The notes under the pieces were generated by a model, which saw nothing but the letters and a program-made list of their open reading frames with translations, was not told the DNA's origin and ran no database searches. The translations under genes were made by a program, and so were the position numbers. A DNA stretch of 6,659 bases, taken from assembly GCA_026125925.1 (NCBI GenBank), contig JAHCKF010000201.1:1-6659 (forward strand), read 5' to 3'. Origin of the DNA: Pseudolabrys sp. (GTDB lineage: Bacteria; Pseudomonadota; Alphaproteobacteria; Rhizobiales; Xanthobacteraceae). Shown piece by piece: positions 6,291 to 6,659 of the stretch (position 1 is its first letter; each line of letters starts with the position of its first letter).

Positions 6291-6659
6291 GGACAGCTTC
6301 TTCGCCATCTCGGCAAGCGCCTCGGGCTTTTCCTTTTCGGCGGCGGGCGGCTTCATCGTCACCCCGGCCTTGCGCGGGATGACGTGAACGTGGAGGTGGA
6401 ACACCACTTGGCCGCCGGCGCTTTCGTTGAACTGCTGCACCGTGACGCCGTCGGCGCCGAGCGCGCTCATGGCCGCTTGCGCAATCTTCTGCGCCACCCT
6501 GGCGACGTGAGCGAGGTCGCCGGCCGGGCAGTCGAGGAGGTTGCGGGCCGGCGCCTTCGGCAGCACCAGCACGTGGCCCGGCGCGCGGGGCATGATGTCG
6601 AGGAAGGCCAGCGCCTTGTCGTCCTCATAGACCTTGTAGCAGGGCAGCTCGCCGCGCAG
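6276..6659 (-). CDS. HIT-family (HINT-like) nucleotide-binding protein, 5' end truncated by window
   Basis: This predicts a cytoplasmic histidine-triad protein. The family binds nucleotides and hydrolyses or transfers nucleoside phosphoramidates or dinucleoside polyphosphates. The frame stays open to the window edge, giving 127 visible residues; roughly 10-20 N-terminal residues are probably missing, since family members are about 110-145 residues. The visible part begins LRGELPCYKVYEDD, then ALAFLDIMPRAPGHVLVLPK, both typical HIT strands. The catalytic triad HLHVHV falls at 6381-6398 (visible residues 88-93, His88, His90, His92), preceded by FNES and GQVVF. A Lys/Ala/Glu-rich C-terminal helix (about 105-127) is added after the core. 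The ATG at 6593 is internal and would remove the conserved first strands, so it is not the true start. The substrate cannot be told from sequence. Confidence 0.93.
   Translation of the reverse strand: MRGELPCYKVYEDDKALAFLDIMPRAPGHVLVLPKAPARNLLDCPAGDLAHVARVAQKIAQAAMSALGADGVTVQQFNESAGGQVVFHLHVHVIPRKAGVTMKPPAAEKEKPEALAEMAKKLSAALA

Overview
The window is ordinary, GC-rich chromosomal DNA from an alphaproteobacterium, most likely of the order Hyphomicrobiales (Rhizobiales), in the Bradyrhizobium / Rhodopseudomonas / Xanthobacteraceae direction. This rests on the high GC content with G/C-rich third codon positions, a clpS-clpA operon, a TadE/TadG-type von Willebrand protein, and the sequence flavour of ClpS and ClpA. 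Genus assignment is inference from memory of the families; no search was run.

Layout, left to right. A rho-independent terminator at the left edge ends a rightward gene lying outside the window. It faces a leftward gene (67-1497) for a membrane-anchored TadE/TadG-like pilus-assembly protein whose von Willebrand A domain carries a long Gly/Trp-rich loop. About 610 bases without a convincing gene follow. They hold two predicted stem-loops and a plausible sigma70-type promoter driving clpS and clpA to the right. ClpS (2109-2549) and ClpA (2609-5050) form the N-degron adaptor and unfoldase pair that feeds ClpP, and a strong terminator follows clpA. Next is a translationally coupled pair, azlC-azlD (5191-6266), predicted to be a two-component branched-chain amino-acid exporter. 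It converges, with only 9 bases between stop codons, on a leftward HIT-family nucleotide-binding protein whose 5' end is cut off by the right edge.

The genes fall into three unrelated modules: surface pilus or envelope, protein quality control, and amino-acid export, plus the HIT protein. I see no mobile element, CRISPR array, tRNA, rRNA or defence system. I do not see a new biological system. The points most worth a second look are the Cys-flanked Gly/Trp loop in the TadG-like protein, the structured clpS leader with its start-site ambiguity, the basic tail of ClpA, and the departures of AzlC from the family motifs.
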